Source of the DNA: Pseudomonas sp. LFM046
GTDB taxonomy: Bacteria; Pseudomonadota; Gammaproteobacteria; Pseudomonadales; Pseudomonadaceae
Reading direction: 5' to 3'
NCBI RefSeq assembly: GCF_000949385.2
Contig: NZ_JYKO02000001.1
Location: forward strand, 4,102,770-4,166,769
DNA length: 64,000 nucleotides
Of the stretch, positions 62,161 to 64,000 are shown piece by piece (positions within the stretch are counted from its first letter, which is position 1; every line of letters starts with the position of its first letter). The notes beneath the pieces are model-generated. The model did not search any database, had not been told where the DNA came from, and was given only the letters and a program-made list of their open reading frames with translations. The position numbers and the translations under genes are program-made.

Positions 62161-62646
62161 ATGCAACTCATCAGCGTCAGCATCGACAAGCCGGAAGCGA
62201 TCAACTTCATCTTCGGCCAGACCCACTTCATCAAGTCCGTCGAAGACATTCACGAAACCCTGGTGGGCGCCGTCCCCGGCATCCGCTTCGGCCTCGCCTT
62301 CTGCGAAGCCTCGGGCAAGTGCCTGGTGCGCTGCTCTGGCACCGACGACGCCCTGCTCGAACTGGCTCGCCGAAACGCCCTGGCCATCGGCGCCGGACAC
62401 AGTTTCATCGTCTTCCTCGGGGAAGGCTTCTATCCGGTGAATGTGCTCAACAGCCTGAAGCTGGTGCCCGAGGTCTGCCGCATCTACTGCGCCACCGCCA
62501 ACCCCACCGAGGTCATCCTCGCCGAGACCGACCAGGGGCGCGGCGTGCTGGGCGTGGTGGACGGTTTCCGGCCCAAGGGAGCCGAGGGAGAAGAGGACGT
62601 CGCCTGGCGCAAGGGGCTGCTGCGGCAGATCGGCTACAAGCTCTGA
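62161..62646 (+). CDS. Adenosine-specific kinase family protein
   Basis: 161 residues from ATG at 62161 with GGAGG upstream. The whole length matches the DUF355/adenosine-specific-kinase family (VSIDKPEAINFIFGQTHFIK, VPGIRFGLAFCEASGKCLVR, GAGHSFIVFLGEGFYPVNVL, VCRIYCATANPTEVILAE). The family is named from a structure of an archaeal member with adenosine-nucleotide binding; enzymatic role in bacteria is unproven. Single gene. Confidence 0.87.
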   Translation: MQLISVSIDKPEAINFIFGQTHFIKSVEDIHETLVGAVPGIRFGLAFCEASGKCLVRCSGTDDALLELARRNALAIGAGHSFIVFLGEGFYPVNVLNSLKLVPEVCRIYCATANPTEVILAETDQGRGVLGVVDGFRPKGAEGEEDVAWRKGLLRQIGYKL

Positions 62647-62683
62647 GGCCAGGAGTTTGCCCCCGAAGTTCGTAGGACGGGTC

Positions 62684-62768
62684 GTAGGATGCGCTGTGCG
62701 CACCGATCCCGAGATCGGCTTCGGCACCCCGTCAAACCGCCGGTGCGCACGGCGCACCCTACCGGATC
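62684..62768. repeat. Dispersed extragenic palindromic element, copy 2
   Basis: About 85 bp starting GTAGGATGCGC and ending GCGCACCCTACCGGATC. It shares block order and most bases with 43355-43440. Its ends form imperfect inverted repeats. Confidence 0.75.
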
Positions 62769-62811
62769 AGCTTCAACCTGCTGGTTCGGCCTGAGCCGCC
62801 AGCGGACGCGC

Positions 62812-62839
62812 AAAAAAAAGCTGCCATCGCCGGCAGCTT
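62812..62839 (-). terminator. Minus-strand intrinsic terminator with no minus-strand gene upstream
   Basis: AAGCTGCC and GGCAGCTT arms with a 6-nt loop; the T-tract (eight T) is on the minus strand, so it would stop leftward transcription. All adjacent annotated genes read rightward. It may end an unannotated small RNA from 62840-63019 or be a relic. Confidence 0.6.
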
Positions 62840-63019
62840 CAGTTTGCACCCTGGCACGTCCTGTGCCGTTTCTGTTCCTGCAAGCAGGATGCCCCACGGG
62901 GATGACATCCCCGAGTCAGCGGCATGACGGCCAGGCGACAGACACTGAGCCCGTCTTCAGGCTCCCTTAAGACTTCCTCCGGATACTCCCTCCATCTGCC
63001 ATTCGCCCGGAGGGCACCG
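62840..63019. other. Intergenic region before thermostable hemolysin gene; possible leftward small RNA
   Basis: No protein gene. On the minus strand it contains several GGA triplets, one in the loop of GGCAC-AGGAC-GTGCC (near 62852-62866), and a GGGGATG-containing palindrome near 62897-62912, ending at the terminator above. The rightward promoter for the hemolysin gene should also be here. Confidence 0.3.
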
Positions 63020-63694
63020 ATGAACAGCGCCGAGTGGAACGCCCTGTTTCCTTTCCGTTTCGGTCAAAAGTCTCAGGAACACTACCTGGCCCTGCTGCAG
63101 GCGGGAGACAGCGGACGTGGCGCCGCGGAGGACTTTGTCCACCGCCGGTTCTTCAGCGCCCACCACGCCGATATCCGCCAGTACATGCCCGAGCTGCTCA
63201 GCATGCGCAATTACCACGGTGCCCTCAGCGCCGTGACCGGCATCCGCCTTGCTGAACAGGAGCCGCTGTTCCTGGAGCAATACCTCGAAGCACCCGCCGA
63301 AGCCCTGATCGCCGGGCTGACATCCCGCCCCGTGGCAAGAAGCGAGGTGGTGGAAGTCGGCAACCTCGCGTCGATCAACGCCGGCAACGCGCGGCTGATC
63401 ATCGTTGCCGTCACCTGGCTGCTGAACCTGCGCGGCCTGGAGTGGGTGGTGTTCACCGGCTCCCCATCGCTGATCAACAGCTTCCGCCGCCTCGGCCTGG
63501 ACCCCCTGCTGCTGGGCGACGCCGACCCCGAGCGCCTGAGCTCAGGTCAGCAGGAATGGGGCACCTACTACGAGCAGAAGCCTCACGTGTACACCGGCAA
63601 CATCCGCTACGGATTCGAGCAACTGCAGCGCGCCGGCATCCTCGCTCGCCTGGGCTTTCCGGAAGACGGAGGAGCGGCGCCCCATGCAGCCTGA
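63020..63694 (+). CDS. Thermostable hemolysin family protein
   Basis: 224 residues from ATG at 63020 with GGAGG upstream. It matches the Vibrio thermostable delta-VPH hemolysin family (PF12261): ADIRQYMPELLSMRNYHGAL, AVTGIRLAEQEPLFLEQYLE, SEVVEVGNLASINAGNARLI and GLEWVVFTGSPSLINSFRRLGL. The GNAT-like fold of the central part suggests the native role may be acyl transfer rather than lysis. Its 3' end overlaps the next gene by 11 nt, so the AMP-ligase is probably co-translated. Confidence 0.85.
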   Translation: MNSAEWNALFPFRFGQKSQEHYLALLQAGDSGRGAAEDFVHRRFFSAHHADIRQYMPELLSMRNYHGALSAVTGIRLAEQEPLFLEQYLEAPAEALIAGLTSRPVARSEVVEVGNLASINAGNARLIIVAVTWLLNLRGLEWVVFTGSPSLINSFRRLGLDPLLLGDADPERLSSGQQEWGTYYEQKPHVYTGNIRYGFEQLQRAGILARLGFPEDGGAAPHAA

Positions 63695-64000
63695 AGCCCT
63701 GCGCGACATCCTGCGGGAGTACGCCACCCGCCTTCCCCAGCCCCTCGCCCTGCGTGGCGACACCCGCCGCTACACCTACGCCCAGTTGCTGGCCGAGGTG
63801 GAGCGGCGCGAAACCCTGCTGCGCGCCGAACCCGAAGGTGTGCTCGCCCTCGGCCTGGACAACGGCCCCGAGGCACTGCTCTGGGATCTGGCCGCACTCT
63901 TCTCCGGGCGTCCCTGCCTGACCCTGCCGCCCTTCTTCAGTCCCCAGCAGCGCACCCATTGCCTGGAGCAATGCCACGCTGCACTGGCGGTGATCGACAG
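63684..64000 (+). CDS. AMP-dependent acyl/long-chain synthetase, N-terminal part (cut by right edge)
   Basis: 106 codons visible from ATG at 63684 (GGAGGAG 9 nt upstream). The start of an ANL-superfamily ligase is seen: ALRGDTRRYTYAQLLAEVER is the usual first subdomain, followed by GLDNGPEALLWDLAALFSGRPCLTLPPFFSPQQ. The catalytic motifs lie beyond the window. It overlaps the thermostable hemolysin gene, a pairing that suggests lipid or acyl metabolism. Confidence 0.75.
   Translation, partial: MQPEALRDILREYATRLPQPLALRGDTRRYTYAQLLAEVERRETLLRAEPEGVLALGLDNGPEALLWDLAALFSGRPCLTLPPFFSPQQRTHCLEQCHAALAVID

Overview
The window reads as chromosome of a high-GC Pseudomonas-type gammaproteobacterium. The evidence is the gene content (msuE/sfnR, nirBD with a nasA-flavoprotein fusion, maiA-hppD, a GlxA-type AraC regulator, yiaW/yiaV, PPK2), GG-N10-GC sigma-54 promoters, and short extragenic palindromes of the pseudomonad REP type. 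No rRNA, tRNA, CRISPR array, insertion sequence or phage gene was seen.

The left 29 kb is the striking part. Three giant genes lie in tandem on the minus strand: one running off the left edge (1-3800), one of 3594 codons (4631-15415) and one of 3533 codons (18114-28715). Both complete proteins contain two full animal-type heme peroxidase modules in tandem, each followed by RTX calcium-binding repeats and Ig-like segments, and end in a C-terminal RTX block with a 246-bp DNA repeat present four times and a type-I-secretion-like C terminus. The nearest described relatives I know are PehA/MopA-type peroxidases of pseudomonads and Mn(II)-oxidising alphaproteobacteria. A sensor kinase (with a 50-codon ORF in front) and a NarL-type response regulator sit convergently between the second and third giants. 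The first and third giants share an unusual leader: the same TTGACA-N17-TTTAGT promoter, placed exactly 389 nt from the giant's start codon in both, and a 28-30 codon ORF that starts MS and ends in HGPP plus one or two residues. The giants, leader ORFs and two-component genes may form one regulated extracellular peroxidase system. That grouping is inference from position and shared leaders.

29.4-36.4 kb: sfnR-like sigma-54 activator divergent from msuE, which has a clear sigma-54 promoter; a two-gene membrane/secreted pair of unknown role; a divergent CsrA-like gene; a ToxR/ToxS-like membrane regulator pair divergent from a lipoprotein and outer-membrane beta-barrel operon.

36.4-43.5 kb: MltF-like lytic transglycosylase, PPK2, yiaW-yiaV membrane-fusion pair, a second DUF3313-type lipoprotein, a decayed stretch holding a fragment of an Ig-like domain resembling those in the giants, a ChaC-like gene and a small helical protein.

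43.5-51.2 kb: assimilatory nitrate/nitrite reduction. nirBD and a nasA fused to a CysJ-like flavoprotein diverge from a 604-bp control region containing two opposed sigma-54 promoters, one NtrC-like site between them, and an intrinsic terminator inside the nirB leader (a NasR/NasT-type attenuator arrangement).

51.2-64 kb: ordinary chromosomal genes (HisN-like phosphatase, isochorismatase-like hydrolase with divergent GlxA regulator, ICMT-like methyltransferase, MFS/LysR divergent pair, LTA-synthase-like sulfatase, maiA-hppD, adenosine-specific kinase) and the start of a thermostable hemolysin/AMP-ligase operon cut by the right edge.
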